A stretch of 60,455 nt of DNA from positions 1 to 60,455 of the forward strand of contig CAIQAD010000024.1 of assembly GCA_903869725.1 (NCBI GenBank), written 5' to 3'. Positions 52,653 through 60,455 of the stretch are shown here, piece by piece (the first letter of the stretch is position 1; every line of letters begins with the position of its first letter). The translations under genes were made by a program, and so were the position numbers. The DNA is from an uncultured Alphaproteobacteria bacterium (GTDB taxonomy: Bacteria > Pseudomonadota > Alphaproteobacteria > Pelagibacterales > Pelagibacteraceae). The notes beneath the pieces were generated by a model. The model had not been told where the DNA came from, did not search any database, and worked only from the letters and a program-made list of their open reading frames with translations.

Positions 52653-53534
52653 TTATCTACTATTCTTTCCAGATTTTTCAAAATATTTAAAAAATTCACT
52701 ATCAGGGGAGAGTACTAAAGAAGTCTGATTATTTCCTGAAAGAAAAGATCTTTCATAAGCCTGCATAGCTCTATAAAAATTGTAAAACTCAGGATCACGT
52801 CCAAAAGCTTCAGCAAATATTTTAGTTCTAATTGCATCTCCTTCTCCTCTTAGTATTTGTGATTTCTTTCTCGCATCAGCCAATAAAATTGTTACCTGTT
52901 TATCTGCTTTAGATTTTATAGTTTGCGCTAATTCAGCACCTTCTGCTCTAAATTCTTTCGCTTCTCTTGTTCTTTCTGTTTGCATTCTTTTAAAAATCGC
53001 ATCACTATTTGCACTTGGAAGATCTGTTCGTCTAATTCGAACATCTATTACATTAATTCCAAAATCTTTTGCTTCTTCTGCAACTTCTTTAGTAATTTGC
53101 TGCATTAATTTAGCACGATCGGTTGATATAAGATTAATTAAATTTTCTTTTCCCAGCACACCTCTTATTTTTGCATTGATAATTGACGACAGTCTTGATT
53201 GCGCTACTCTTTCATTGCCTACAGAAATATAAAATTTTAACGGATCGCTAACTATAAATTTAGCATACGCATCAACAATTATTCTTTTTTGATCAAGCGC
53301 AATCACTTCTGCTGCTGGCGCGTCAATATTTAAAACTCTTTTGTCAATAAACTTAACATTTTGTAATAATGGAATTTTATAATAAAGACCTGCTGAGTTA
53401 TATACTTTTACAGGCTGTCCTAATTGCAAAACAATTGCCTGCTCTGTTTCTTGAACAATAAAAAATGTTAAATATAAAGAAAAACCTACAAACAAAATCA
53501 ATCCTAAAAAAAATTTAATAATTTTATTTTGCAT
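52653..53534 (-). CDS. hflC: FtsH modulator HflC
   Basis: A 293-residue SPFH-domain protein anchored by an N-terminal membrane segment (about 7-27). The core contains FIVQETEQAIVLQLGQPVKV, GLYYKIPLLQNVKFIDKRVL and later INVIDVRIRRTDLPSANSDA, then FKRMQTERTREAKEFRAEGA, typical of HflC. With HflK it forms a large cage around FtsH in the inner membrane. It follows hflK by an overlap of one base. Confidence 0.95.
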   Translation of the reverse strand: MQNKIIKFFLGLILFVGFSLYLTFFIVQETEQAIVLQLGQPVKVYNSAGLYYKIPLLQNVKFIDKRVLNIDAPAAEVIALDQKRIIVDAYAKFIVSDPLKFYISVGNERVAQSRLSSIINAKIRGVLGKENLINLISTDRAKLMQQITKEVAEEAKDFGINVIDVRIRRTDLPSANSDAIFKRMQTERTREAKEFRAEGAELAQTIKSKADKQVTILLADARKKSQILRGEGDAIRTKIFAEAFGRDPEFYNFYRAMQAYERSFLSGNNQTSLVLSPDSEFFKYFEKSGKNSR

Positions 53535-54673
53535 TAGTTATTCAAATCTGTTTTTTGTTGATTATTCGTCACAGAATTTTTTAAATCAGGAAGTGGTAAA
53601 TAAGGAATTGTTCCAGATTTTTTATCAATAATAATTTTATTAACACCAGATAAAATTTTCTCCATCGTCTCCATATACATTCGCTCTTGTGTAACACTCT
53701 TTGCTTTTGCATATTCATTATAGATTGCAATAAATCTACTAGCCTCACCTTGTGCCTGATCAATAACTTGGCTTTTATAAGCTTCGGCATCTTGAACAAT
53801 CTTTGAAGCCTCTCCTCTTGCTCTTGGAATAATATCATTTGCATATGCTTCTGCTTCATTTTGCTGTCTTTCTTTATCTGCTTTTGCAGCCTGAACATCT
53901 CTAAAAGAATCTATAACTTGTGAGGGTGGATCTGATCTTTGTGCTTGAACTTGAGTAATTTGAATACCGGAATTATAATTATCAAGAATTTGCTGCATAA
54001 TTTTGTGAGACTCATTTTCAATATCAGTTCTTCCAGACGTAAGTATCGATTGTATCTTTTTTCTTGCAATTACTTCTCGCATTGCAGTTTCAGCAACTGC
54101 TTTGATTGTGTCTTCAGGCTCAGTTACATTAAATAAATATTTTTTAGCATCTTTAATCACCCAAAATACTGAATAATTAATATCTACAATATTTTCATCT
54201 CCCGTTAACATCGCACTTTCTTCAATAATTTCACTTGAAACTTTATTACTAACAACATCGCCTGATGATCTAAATCCAATGTCTACTCTATTTACTTTTG
54301 TTACCTTTGGAGTAAGAGCCGTTTCTATCGGATAAGGTAAATGATAATTAAGTCCTGGTTGGGTAATATTAGTAAATTTTCCAAATCTTAAAACAACGCC
54401 CTCTTCATCTGGCGCAACCTGATAAAATCCTGTTAAAGACCAAATGCCGATTAAAAATATAAAAAAAATTACAATTACTTTTTTAAAATCTGGCTCTTTT
54501 CCAGAACCTGAGCCAAAAATACTATTGAAGCCATCTTGAAGCTGTTTTCCAAAATCATCACTATCTTTTGGTCTTCTATAATCAGGTTTTTTACTACTAC
54601 CTTTTGGCGCTCCCCAAGGAGACTCGATCATTAAAACATTAGATTTTTTATTTTTGATTTTAAAAAACTGCAT
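53534..54673 (-). CDS. hflK: FtsH modulator HflK
   Basis: A 379-residue SPFH-domain partner of HflC. A glycine- and proline-rich N-terminus (ESPWGAPKGSSKKPDYRRPK) precedes a membrane segment near 68-85. QVAPDEEGVVLRFGKFTNIT, GLNYHLPYPIETALTPKVTK and QITQVQAQRSDPPSQVIDSF follow. Two starts are possible: the ATG at 54673, or an internal ATG at 54631 giving a protein that begins MIESPWG, closer to most HflK N-termini. It is first in the hflK-hflC-DUF2065-degP group. Confidence 0.94.
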   Translation of the reverse strand: MQFFKIKNKKSNVLMIESPWGAPKGSSKKPDYRRPKDSDDFGKQLQDGFNSIFGSGSGKEPDFKKVIVIFFIFLIGIWSLTGFYQVAPDEEGVVLRFGKFTNITQPGLNYHLPYPIETALTPKVTKVNRVDIGFRSSGDVVSNKVSSEIIEESAMLTGDENIVDINYSVFWVIKDAKKYLFNVTEPEDTIKAVAETAMREVIARKKIQSILTSGRTDIENESHKIMQQILDNYNSGIQITQVQAQRSDPPSQVIDSFRDVQAAKADKERQQNEAEAYANDIIPRARGEASKIVQDAEAYKSQVIDQAQGEASRFIAIYNEYAKAKSVTQERMYMETMEKILSGVNKIIIDKKSGTIPYLPLPDLKNSVTNNQQKTDLNN

Positions 54674-54751
54674 AGTGATATAAAATTTAGCTATTAATAT
54701 AGGTTTAAATAGAATTTTAAAAGAAAATTACAAGTAAAAACAAATTAAAAT

Positions 54752-55582
54752 ATGACAGAACAAGACGTTAATTTAAGCAAAGAGTTTGTAGATAAAATAT
54801 CTCCAAAATCTATCTATAAAAAAAATAAAATTAATGGTGTAAAAAAAATTATCGCAATTGCAAGTGGCAAAGGGGGTGTTGGTAAATCAACGATAGCGGT
54901 CAACATTGCGATAGCTCTTAAAAATTTAAATTATAAGGTTGGCATTTTAGATGCTGATATTTACGGACCATCTATTCCAAAAATGCTAGGAATTTCTGAA
55001 AAGCCAAAAAGTGAAGATGGCAAAACATTAATCCCAATTACTAAATTTGGTCTTCAATGTATGTCCATTGGATTTTTAGTAAGTGAAGACACCCCCATGA
55101 TTTGGAGAGGACCCATGGTCTCAAGTACAATCAAAACTTTCACTAATAATGTCGCTTGGAAAGATCTAGATTATTTGATTATTGATTTGCCTCCAGGAAC
55201 GGGTGATGCGCTTTTAACTTTTGCACAAGAGATAGATATTGATGGCGCTGTAATCATTACAACGCCACAAGAAATAGCAACGCTTGATGTAACGCGCGGA
55301 ATTAAAATGTTTGAAAAAACAAATGTTAAAGTTATTGGAATTATTGAAAATATGAAAAGCTTTATATCAGATGATGGTAAGGAGCATTTTATCTTCGGTA
55401 AAGACGGCGGGCAAAAAATTGCAAAACAATTTAATGTAGATCTATTAGGTCAAATACCAATTGATATTAGATTAAGGGAGCAATCAGATAATGGTGAGCC
55501 TTTTATGGAAGTTAAAAAAGATAATAAAACTTCTCTCATTATTAATGAAATTGCAGAAAAAATTGTAAAAAAAATTAGCTAA
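54752..55582 (+). CDS. mrp: Mrp/ApbC-type Fe-S cluster carrier ATPase
   Basis: A P-loop NTPase of 276 residues in the Mrp/NBP35 group. The deviant Walker A is [20 protein letters not shown] near residue 34. [15 protein letters not shown] and [20 protein letters not shown] follow. The N-terminal MIP18 (DUF59) domain of longer Mrp proteins is missing. The C-x-x-C that bridges the cluster in many members is also absent: the equivalent stretch reads [19 protein letters not shown]. Fe-S transfer is therefore the family role but not assured. The 3' end overlaps convergent thyX by eight bases. Confidence 0.9.
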   Translation: MTEQDVNLSKEFVDKISPKSIYKKNKINGVKKIIAIASGKGGVGKSTIAVNIAIALKNLNYKVGILDADIYGPSIPKMLGISEKPKSEDGKTLIPITKFGLQCMSIGFLVSEDTPMIWRGPMVSSTIKTFTNNVAWKDLDYLIIDLPPGTGDALLTFAQEIDIDGAVIITTPQEIATLDVTRGIKMFEKTNVKVIGIIENMKSFISDDGKEHFIFGKDGGQKIAKQFNVDLLGQIPIDIRLREQSDNGEPFMEVKKDNKTSLIINEIAEKIVKKIS

Positions 55583-56525
55583 CAATTAAATTTTTCTTAT
55601 CTAACACTTCCATCAATTCATTCCACTCTCTTTTACTAAGACCAGATTCTTCTTGATTAACTTTTTTGCCAGATATTAATTCTTTTATAACGTTCAATCC
55701 TTTGGCAGAAATCTCAGCTGCGCCAACACGATAATCAATAAAAGCTGCATAGGTAATTGGAACCCATTTTTTTACAGTTTCTAACATCTTCTCAGCATAC
55801 ACTCTAATTTCGTACTGCGCGTGACTGTCTGCTCTTAGAAATAAAAAATTAAGAAGATTTAATAAATCTGTTTTCCAATACCACTGTGTATAAGTATTTA
55901 ACGTTAAATTCATTCGTGCAAGCTCTCTTGCAAGTCCAACTTTACTTTCATCTATCTTGCTGCCATCAAATCTTTCATTCAATAATTTCTCATAATTATC
56001 GTATGTTCGTGTGGCATCATCTTTTAAGATTTTAAGTACTTCATCAGCTTGTTTTTGATCTAGAATCTCTCCCTTGCCCTGTCGGTTACTTAATGATTGC
56101 GCTGCAAGTTGTTCTCTTGCTGGTAAATAAAATTCTTTATCTAATATAGAGTACCTAGCTGAATACTCATTAACGTTTGCAGTTCTATGTCTAATCCATT
56201 GTCTTGCTATAAATATTGGAAGCTTGACGTGATACTTTATCTCGCACATCTCAAACGGTGTGCTATGGCGATGTCGCATTAAATATTTGATTAGACCTTC
56301 ATCGGTTGAAACTTTTTTAGTACCTTTACCATAAGAAACTCTCGCTGATTGAACAATTGAAGAATCATCCCCCATATAATCAATCACTCTAATAAACCCG
56401 TGATCTAAAACTGGGATTGCCTCATACAACACTTTTTCTAATTCAGAAGAAGTAACTCTTTTTGTAGTATTTGATTGAGACTGCTGATCTTTAATTTCTT
56501 GTTTTTGTTCTGCAGTTAATTCCAT
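55575..56525 (-). CDS. thyX: Flavin-dependent thymidylate synthase ThyX
   Basis: ThyX makes dTMP from dUMP using methylene-THF and FADH2. The 316-residue protein has the ThyX motif [16 protein letters not shown] (RHR at about 112-114, Ser at 122), preceded by [40 protein letters not shown] and the C-terminal [18 protein letters not shown] complete the fold. The first 30 residues are a charged extension. Long ThyX proteins of about 300 residues are usual in alphaproteobacteria. It is divergent from the tmRNA gene. Confidence 0.97.
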   Translation of the reverse strand: MELTAEQKQEIKDQQSQSNTTKRVTSSELEKVLYEAIPVLDHGFIRVIDYMGDDSSIVQSARVSYGKGTKKVSTDEGLIKYLMRHRHSTPFEMCEIKYHVKLPIFIARQWIRHRTANVNEYSARYSILDKEFYLPAREQLAAQSLSNRQGKGEILDQKQADEVLKILKDDATRTYDNYEKLLNERFDGSKIDESKVGLARELARMNLTLNTYTQWYWKTDLLNLLNFLFLRADSHAQYEIRVYAEKMLETVKKWVPITYAAFIDYRVGAAEISAKGLNVIKELISGKKVNQEESGLSKREWNELMEVLDKKNLIVS

Positions 56526-56769
56526 GGTAGCTCTATTTTTTTAAAAATCTAAATATCTCTTTAATTAAACGATTCAAAGTCTTATATTATTGATGTTGGT
56601 TTTCCAACTACGACGATAAACGAGATTCGTAATAAACATTGAGGACCAGGGGGCGGTACCCTGCACCTCCACCATTTACAACTTATGGGGGTGAACTAGA
56701 ATCGACTAATGTCTAAAGGCTTTTCTTTCGTCCGGTATTGTACCACCGCAAAGGACTAAAAATATAAAC

Positions 56770-56799
56770 GCAAATGAACAATTTGCTCTTGCTGCCTAA
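56770..56799 (+). other. tmRNA proteolysis-tag reading frame
   Basis: In the coding piece the codons GCA AAT GAA CAA TTT GCT CTT GCT GCC TAA give ANEQFALAA and a stop. The C-terminal ALAA is the degron end recognised by ClpXP in known tags. The resume codon is inferred as GCA at 56770; the frame is open upstream, so a longer tag is possible. Confidence 0.8.
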
Positions 56800-56828
56800 T
56801 TAATTTATTAATTAGAAAAGCACGGTCT

Positions 56829-56853
56829 GGGGCGCCGGGTAACAGAACGCCCC
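56829..56853 (+). terminator. GC-rich hairpin at the tmRNA 3' end
   Basis: GGGGCG at 56829-56834 pairs with CGCCCC at 56848-56853 around a 13-base loop. It could be the 3'-terminal stem of the tmRNA coding piece, or its terminator, although there is no long T-run after it. The right half is echoed by a degenerate copy about 940 bases downstream. Confidence 0.55.
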
Positions 56854-56860
56854 GCTTAAT
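56839..56860. repeat. Left copy of an imperfect 22-base direct repeat (tmRNA end)
   Basis: These 22 bases start GTAACAGAACGCCCC and include the right half of the tmRNA hairpin. They match 57782-57803 at 18 of 22 positions, with an identical CAGAACGCC core. The two copies bracket the FkbM methyltransferase gene. Confidence 0.7.
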
Positions 56861-56870
56861 AATAGATGTA

Positions 56871-57632
56871 ATGATAAATTATTTAAATTTACAACTTAAT
56901 CTAGTATTTACTTTATTCAGATATACTAAATATAAATTTTTTAACTCAAAAAAATTTGATTATATTTTCTTAAATTCAACTAAGAAAAAAAACTTTTTTA
57001 AAATTTTTTCATATTTTAAATTATCTAAATCTCAATTCAGGCAAGATTTGTTTGTATTAAATCAATTAAATTTTAAAAGAAATGGATATTTTGTAGAATT
57101 TGGTGCTACTGATGGATTAAAATACTCAAACACGTATTTGTTAGAAAAAAAATTTTTATGGAAAGGAATATTAGCAGAACCGTCAAAATCGTTTCACAAA
57201 GAATTAACTAAAAATAGAAATTGCGATGTAGAGAAAAAAATTGTCTGGAAAAATTCCAATTCAAAATTAGTATTTTGTGAAACTTATAACCCCACATGGT
57301 CCACTATAAAAAAATATATGAATAAAGATTTTAACAAAAGACACTTAAAAAAAGAATATATGGTAAAATCAATCTCACTAAATAATTTATTAAAAAAATA
57401 TAATGCTCCTAAAATTATTGATTATTTATCTGTTGATACCGAAGGAACTGAACTCGATATTTTAAGTAATTTTAATTTTAATAATTACAAATTTAAAATT
57501 ATTACATGTGAACACAATTATACTCCTGCTAGAGAAAAAATATATACGTTGCTTAAAAACAAAGGATATAAAAGAATACTTTCTAATATATCACAAGTTG
57601 ACGATTGGTATATAAACTCATCCATTGTTTAA
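56871..57632 (+). CDS. FkbM family methyltransferase
   Basis: A 253-residue SAM-dependent methyltransferase of the FkbM group, usually O-methylating sugars or polyketides. The SAM-binding region is GYFVEFGATDGLKYSNTYLL near residue 78. AEPSKSFHKELTKNRNCDVE follows, then the family block IDYLSVDTEGTELDILSNFN near 185. The basic, Lys- and Phe-rich first 60 residues are not conserved. It starts 10 bases after the tmRNA end and is bracketed by tmRNA-end repeats, which suggests insertion as a small cargo. Such genes are common in surface-polysaccharide islands. Confidence 0.85.
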   Translation: MINYLNLQLNLVFTLFRYTKYKFFNSKKFDYIFLNSTKKKNFFKIFSYFKLSKSQFRQDLFVLNQLNFKRNGYFVEFGATDGLKYSNTYLLEKKFLWKGILAEPSKSFHKELTKNRNCDVEKKIVWKNSNSKLVFCETYNPTWSTIKKYMNKDFNKRHLKKEYMVKSISLNNLLKKYNAPKIIDYLSVDTEGTELDILSNFNFNNYKFKIITCEHNYTPAREKIYTLLKNKGYKRILSNISQVDDWYINSSIV

Positions 57633-57781
57633 AATTCTATGCTTAATTTAACTTTTATAATTTTGTAAACAACGAACTTTAAATACAAATTAGAGTCTAA
57701 ATAACGAATATTTTCAACGAAGTGTGAACGAATTTTTTTTAAAATACTATATTTTATGATATTAATTTTTAAATGGAGTTT

Positions 57782-57803
57782 GTAGCAGAACGCCACCTTT
57801 AAT
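57782..57803. repeat. Right copy of the tmRNA-end repeat
   Basis: An imperfect copy (18 of 22) of 56839-56860, reading GTAGCAGAACGCCACC then TTTAAT. It lies immediately before the grxC start, in otherwise AT-rich DNA. The partner half of the tmRNA hairpin is not preserved upstream of this copy, so it is only a tail fragment. Confidence 0.65.
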
Positions 57804-57805
57804 TT

Positions 57806-58066
57806 ATGAAAAAAATTGAAATATACACTACTGATTATTGTCCCTTTTGCGTCAAAGCAAAAAATTTACTAAATAAAAAAAAAGTAGTATTTAAGGAAAT
57901 TAATGTTTCTAACGATGATAATTTAAGAGAAAAAATGACAAAAATGGCAAACGGGGTAAGATCTGTTCCTCAAATTTTTGCAGATGGAATTCATATTGGA
58001 GATTGCGATAAAATACATCAATTAGATAAAGAAAATAAATTAGATTCTCTTTTAGGTCTAAAATAA
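57806..58066 (+). CDS. grxC: Glutaredoxin 3
   Basis: An 86-residue thiol-disulfide reductant. MKKIEIYTTDYCPFCVKAKN carries the C-P-F-C active site at Cys12 and Cys15, and VRSVPQIFADGIHIGDCDKI holds the cis-proline and glutathione-binding residues. It is a single thioredoxin-fold domain of normal length. It starts three bases after the right tmRNA-end repeat and 13 bases before ccdA, so redox functions are clustered. Confidence 0.95.
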   Translation: MKKIEIYTTDYCPFCVKAKNLLNKKKVVFKEINVSNDDNLREKMTKMANGVRSVPQIFADGIHIGDCDKIHQLDKENKLDSLLGLK

Positions 58067-58079
58067 ATAATTACAGCCT

Positions 58080-58796
58080 ATGACATTATCTTTTATGCTA
58101 GCATTTTTTGCTGGTTTAATAAGCTTTGTTTCTCCTTGTGTATTACCTCTTATACCTGGTTATATTTCTTTCATTAGTGGCGTTTCTTTTAATGAATTAA
58201 ATCAAAAGTCAAAAAATTTTATATTAAAAAAATCTTTATTTTTTAGTTTAGGATTTTCTCTAGTTTTCATATTACTAGGAGCAACTGCAACTATTTTGGG
58301 AAGCTTCTTGTTAAAACACATTGCAATACTATCTTACTTGTCAGGATTTTTAATAATTTTTTTTAGTTTATATTTATTAGATTTTGTTAAGATTGATTTT
58401 TTAAGTAAAACTTTTGGAAATTTTAATTTAAAATTTTCTAATAATTTATTTTTTCCATTTGTGGTTGGAGTAGGATTTGGCTTTGGTTGGACTCCTTGCA
58501 TTGGCCCGATATTAGGTTCAATACTTGCAATTGCATCACTTGAAGATTCGATTGCTAAAGGAATATTATTATTAACTTTTTATTCCCTAGGACTTGCTTT
58601 ACCCTTCATTATTTCGAGTTTAATAATTAATTATTTTTTAGTTTTTTCAAAAAATATAAGAAAATATTCAGAAAAAATTAAGAAATTATCAGGAGTTATT
58701 TTGCTTATCACAGGCATATTAATTGTTTTTGGAAAACTTCAAATAATAAGTTTCTTTATTATTAAGTATTTACCAATATTACAAAAATTAGGGTAA
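58080..58796 (+). CDS. ccdA: Cytochrome c biogenesis protein CcdA
   Basis: A 238-residue inner-membrane protein with six hydrophobic segments that passes electrons from thioredoxin to periplasmic thiols, for cytochrome c maturation. Its two reactive cysteines lie in the pseudo-symmetric motifs FVSPCVLPLIPGYISFISG (Cys20) and GFGWTPCIGPILGSILAIA (near 140). It ends one base before the convergent dehydrogenase gene. The adjacent grxC also acts in thiol redox. Confidence 0.93.
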   Translation: MTLSFMLAFFAGLISFVSPCVLPLIPGYISFISGVSFNELNQKSKNFILKKSLFFSLGFSLVFILLGATATILGSFLLKHIAILSYLSGFLIIFFSLYLLDFVKIDFLSKTFGNFNLKFSNNLFFPFVVGVGFGFGWTPCIGPILGSILAIASLEDSIAKGILLLTFYSLGLALPFIISSLIINYFLVFSKNIRKYSEKIKKLSGVILLITGILIVFGKLQIISFFIIKYLPILQKLG

Positions 58797-58797
58797 T

Positions 58798-59754
58798 TTA
58801 ATTTATAGTTTCGATAATTCTTATTGGTTTATTTTGCAAAAAAGCCTCTAAATTTTGAAACATTTGCTCATAAAAAAGCTGATAGTTTTCTTTGGTTACA
58901 TACCCTAAATGTGGAAGTAAAAATGCATTGGCTAAAAATCTTAATTTATGATTCTCTGGTAAAGGCTCAATATCATAAACATCTAAACCCGCACCATGAA
59001 TAGTATTTTTCTCTAAAGCTTCAATTAAATCTAACTCATTAACTATTGGACCTCTAGAAGTATTTATTAATAATGTATGGGATTGCATCATAGAAAACTC
59101 TTTTTTAGTAATTAAGTTTCTAGTTCTGCTACTTAACACTGTATGAATAGTGATAATATCTGACTTTTGCAAAAGTTCCTCTTTAGTAACTGCTAAAACA
59201 TTATTTTCTGTGGCTGTAGATAATTTTAAATTTTCGCTCCAAGCTATAACGTTCATTCCAAAAGCTAATGCAATTTTAGCAACTTGCTTTCCTATTTTTC
59301 CAAGACCGATAATACCAATTGTTTTTCCTTTAAGTTCTAATCCTATAGAGGTTTGCCAATAACCTTGGTACATATTTTCTGTTTCCTCTCTTAAATTACG
59401 AGCCAATCCTAAAATTAGAGCCCAAGTTAATTCTGCGGTTGGATTAGGATTACTTTCTGTTCCACATATCAAAATTTTTCTCTCTTTAGCTGTAGCTTGA
59501 TCAATTGATCTATTAATCATTCCGCTAGTTATAATAATTTTTAAATTTTTTAAATTATTAATAATATTTTTTGTAATTGGCGTTCTTTCTCTCATAATCA
59601 GTAAAGCTTCAAAATCTTTTAATTGTTCAATCACCTGTTGTTCACTTTCAAATGGTTGATTAAATACTTGAAATTGGCAAATTTTTTTAAAATTATCAGT
59701 ATCAATCATATCTAATGAAACATTTTGATAATCATCTAAAATTGCAACTTTCAT
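58798..59754 (-). CDS. D-2-hydroxyacid dehydrogenase
   Basis: A 318-residue NAD-dependent dehydrogenase of the D-isomer 2-hydroxyacid family (phosphoglycerate, glycerate or glyoxylate reductase type). NAD binding is by IGIIGLGKIGKQVAKIALAF near residue 145. The catalytic Arg lies in LLINTSRGPIVNELDLIEAL, Glu in GLDVYDIEPLPENHKL and His in LLPHLGYVTKENY. It has no ACT domain, so SerA is unlikely. The substrate cannot be assigned. It follows the EamA transporter gene by four bases. Confidence 0.9.
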   Translation of the reverse strand: MKVAILDDYQNVSLDMIDTDNFKKICQFQVFNQPFESEQQVIEQLKDFEALLIMRERTPITKNIINNLKNLKIIITSGMINRSIDQATAKERKILICGTESNPNPTAELTWALILGLARNLREETENMYQGYWQTSIGLELKGKTIGIIGLGKIGKQVAKIALAFGMNVIAWSENLKLSTATENNVLAVTKEELLQKSDIITIHTVLSSRTRNLITKKEFSMMQSHTLLINTSRGPIVNELDLIEALEKNTIHGAGLDVYDIEPLPENHKLRFLANAFLLPHLGYVTKENYQLFYEQMFQNLEAFLQNKPIRIIETIN

Positions 59755-59758
59755 TTAA

Positions 59759-60455
59759 TTAAATCTTAAAATTTTCTCTAGATGAAATATATATTCCTAA
59801 AATTATTATTAAAGCTCCGATAATATGGAAATTCATAACAATCTCATGAAAAAAAAATATGGCCATAAATGAACTAAATACGGGCATTAAATGTAAAAAA
59901 ATTCCAGCATGATTTGGTCCAACTATATTAACTGCAGAATTCCAAAATAAATAAGCTCCAAGTCCAGCAAATAAAACAACGTAACTTAATATAAAAAAAA
60001 CAGGTAAATTAATTGGCAGAGTTATTTGTGAGTGTAATTCGAATAGAAATTGTGGAAGCAAAAAAACTAAACCAATAGAAACTATTATCTGTATAAAAGT
60101 TAGACTTTTAAATGGTAATTTATAAGTTTTTAATAAAGTCGAATATGTTGCCCAAGATAACATTGCAATTAACAATAAAAAATCACCTTTATTTATATTT
60201 AGATGAATTAATTTCTGTAAATCAAATTTTGTAATGATAATTACAACACCTAGAAAAGACAGAATAATTCCAATTATTTGATTAATATTAATTTTTTCAG
60301 TTTTAAATAAAAAGGATATAAAAATTATAAAAACTGGAATTGTAGAAATCATTAAAGCTCCATTAATAACCTGCGTAAAATTTAGTGCATAATAAACGAC
60401 CGAATTAAAAATACTAACGCCGGTAATTGATATAGGTATTAAAATATAAAAATAT
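59759..60455 (-). CDS. EamA/DMT family transporter, partial at the right edge
   Basis: The minus-strand frame is open to the window edge. Upstream of the ATG at 60352 the translation continues with VYYALNFTQVINGALMISTI, a normal part of the first EamA domain, so the true start lies beyond the window. The visible part holds about seven hydrophobic segments, with the second EamA repeat beginning near DFLLLIAMLSWATYSTLLK. These inner-membrane transporters move small metabolites; the substrate is unknown. It probably shares an operon with the dehydrogenase. Confidence 0.88.
   Translation of the reverse strand, partial: YFYILIPISITGVSIFNSVVYYALNFTQVINGALMISTIPVFIIFISFLFKTEKININQIIGIILSFLGVVIIITKFDLQKLIHLNINKGDFLLLIAMLSWATYSTLLKTYKLPFKSLTFIQIIVSIGLVFLLPQFLFELHSQITLPINLPVFFILSYVVLFAGLGAYLFWNSAVNIVGPNHAGIFLHLMPVFSSFMAIFFFHEIVMNFHIIGALIIILGIYISSRENFKI

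Larger units (their letters stand above)
56590..56860 (+). ncRNA. ssrA: Two-piece (permuted) tmRNA
   Basis: A circularly permuted alphaproteobacterial-type tmRNA gene, which rescues stalled ribosomes. The acceptor piece comes first: it includes a hairpin GTTGG/CCAAC (56595-56608), a T-arm CAGGG/CCCTG around GGCGGTA, and ends CACCTCC-A-CCA at 56674. A 12-base spacer (56675-56686) follows. The coding piece starts GGGGGTG at 56687, pairing with CACCTCC, and continues TGAACTAGAATCGAC. The tag frame is at 56770-56799, then a GC-rich hairpin. The outer ends are approximate. Confidence 0.93.

Overview
This window looks like a chromosomal segment of a streamlined, AT-rich alphaproteobacterium, most likely a member of the SAR11 group (Pelagibacterales) or a close equivalent. 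Three things point this way. Base composition is strongly AT-rich throughout, with lysine, isoleucine and asparagine favoured in the proteins. Neighbouring genes are usually separated by a few bases or overlap by 1, 4 or 8 bases. Many loci are alphaproteobacterial signatures: a circularly permuted two-piece tmRNA gene, a TrcR/DUF1013 regulator, a COQ9-like protein, an MbfA-type ferritin-like iron exporter, RpoH beside an RluA-family enzyme, and the conserved order yebC-ruvC-ybgC-tolQRAB-pal-cpoB-tilS-ftsH-folP-glmM.

Layout. Bases 1-1600: hisI followed by an overlapping 2OG-Fe(II) oxygenase-like gene and a DUF2237 gene (+). Bases 1666-7687 (-): xseB-ispA-dxs (isoprenoid precursors), continued by a GMC oxidoreductase and an MFS transporter. 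Bases 7730-13277: Sua5/TsaC, then an unusually large 583-base gap with stem-loops and an apparent gene remnant, an ABC-2 exporter pair, mbfA, a strong bidirectional terminator, and an AtoE-type fatty acid transporter (-). Bases 13449-15449 (+): tRNA-Arg, rluD-like gene, rpoH. Bases 15439-32082 (-): a very long colinear run containing purA, thiD, glmM, folP, ftsH, tilS, cpoB, pal, tolB, tolA, tolR, tolQ, ybgC, a RuvC-like resolvase, yebC, ymdB, a 5-formyl-THF cyclo-ligase gene, zapA and a coiled-coil protein. It covers cell envelope, division, folate, nucleotide and DNA-repair functions. Bases 32153-42010 (+): tkt, pgk, class I fba, thiE, efp, suhB, an MFS transporter, rpmE, trcR, purE, purK. 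Bases 42007-54673 (-): coq9-like, mreD, mreC, mreB, leuA, ilvC, ilvN, ilvB, miaA, degP, DUF2065, hflC, hflK. Bases 54752-60455: mrp (+), thyX (-), two-piece tmRNA, an FkbM methyltransferase, grxC, ccdA (+), a D-2-hydroxyacid dehydrogenase and a partial EamA transporter (-).

How the genes work together. Branched-chain amino-acid synthesis (ilvB, ilvN, ilvC, leuA) forms one unit. Carbon metabolism is represented by tkt-pgk-fba, without the glyceraldehyde-3-phosphate dehydrogenase gene that often sits between tkt and pgk. Envelope and shape are represented by the complete Tol-Pal system, MreBCD, HflKC/DegP/FtsH proteolysis and ZapA.

Most of the window is housekeeping, and I see no defence system, CRISPR array, integrase or insertion sequence. 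The most unusual points are: (1) an FkbM methyltransferase gene bracketed by the tmRNA 3' end and an imperfect 22-base copy of it; (2) a divergent, phage-like RuvC at the ruvCAB position without ruvA or ruvB; (3) a thiE-like gene with no ATG, GTG or TTG start; (4) the large non-coding gap with a decayed coding stretch; and (5) a tRNA-Arg whose CCA end lies four bases before the rluD start codon.
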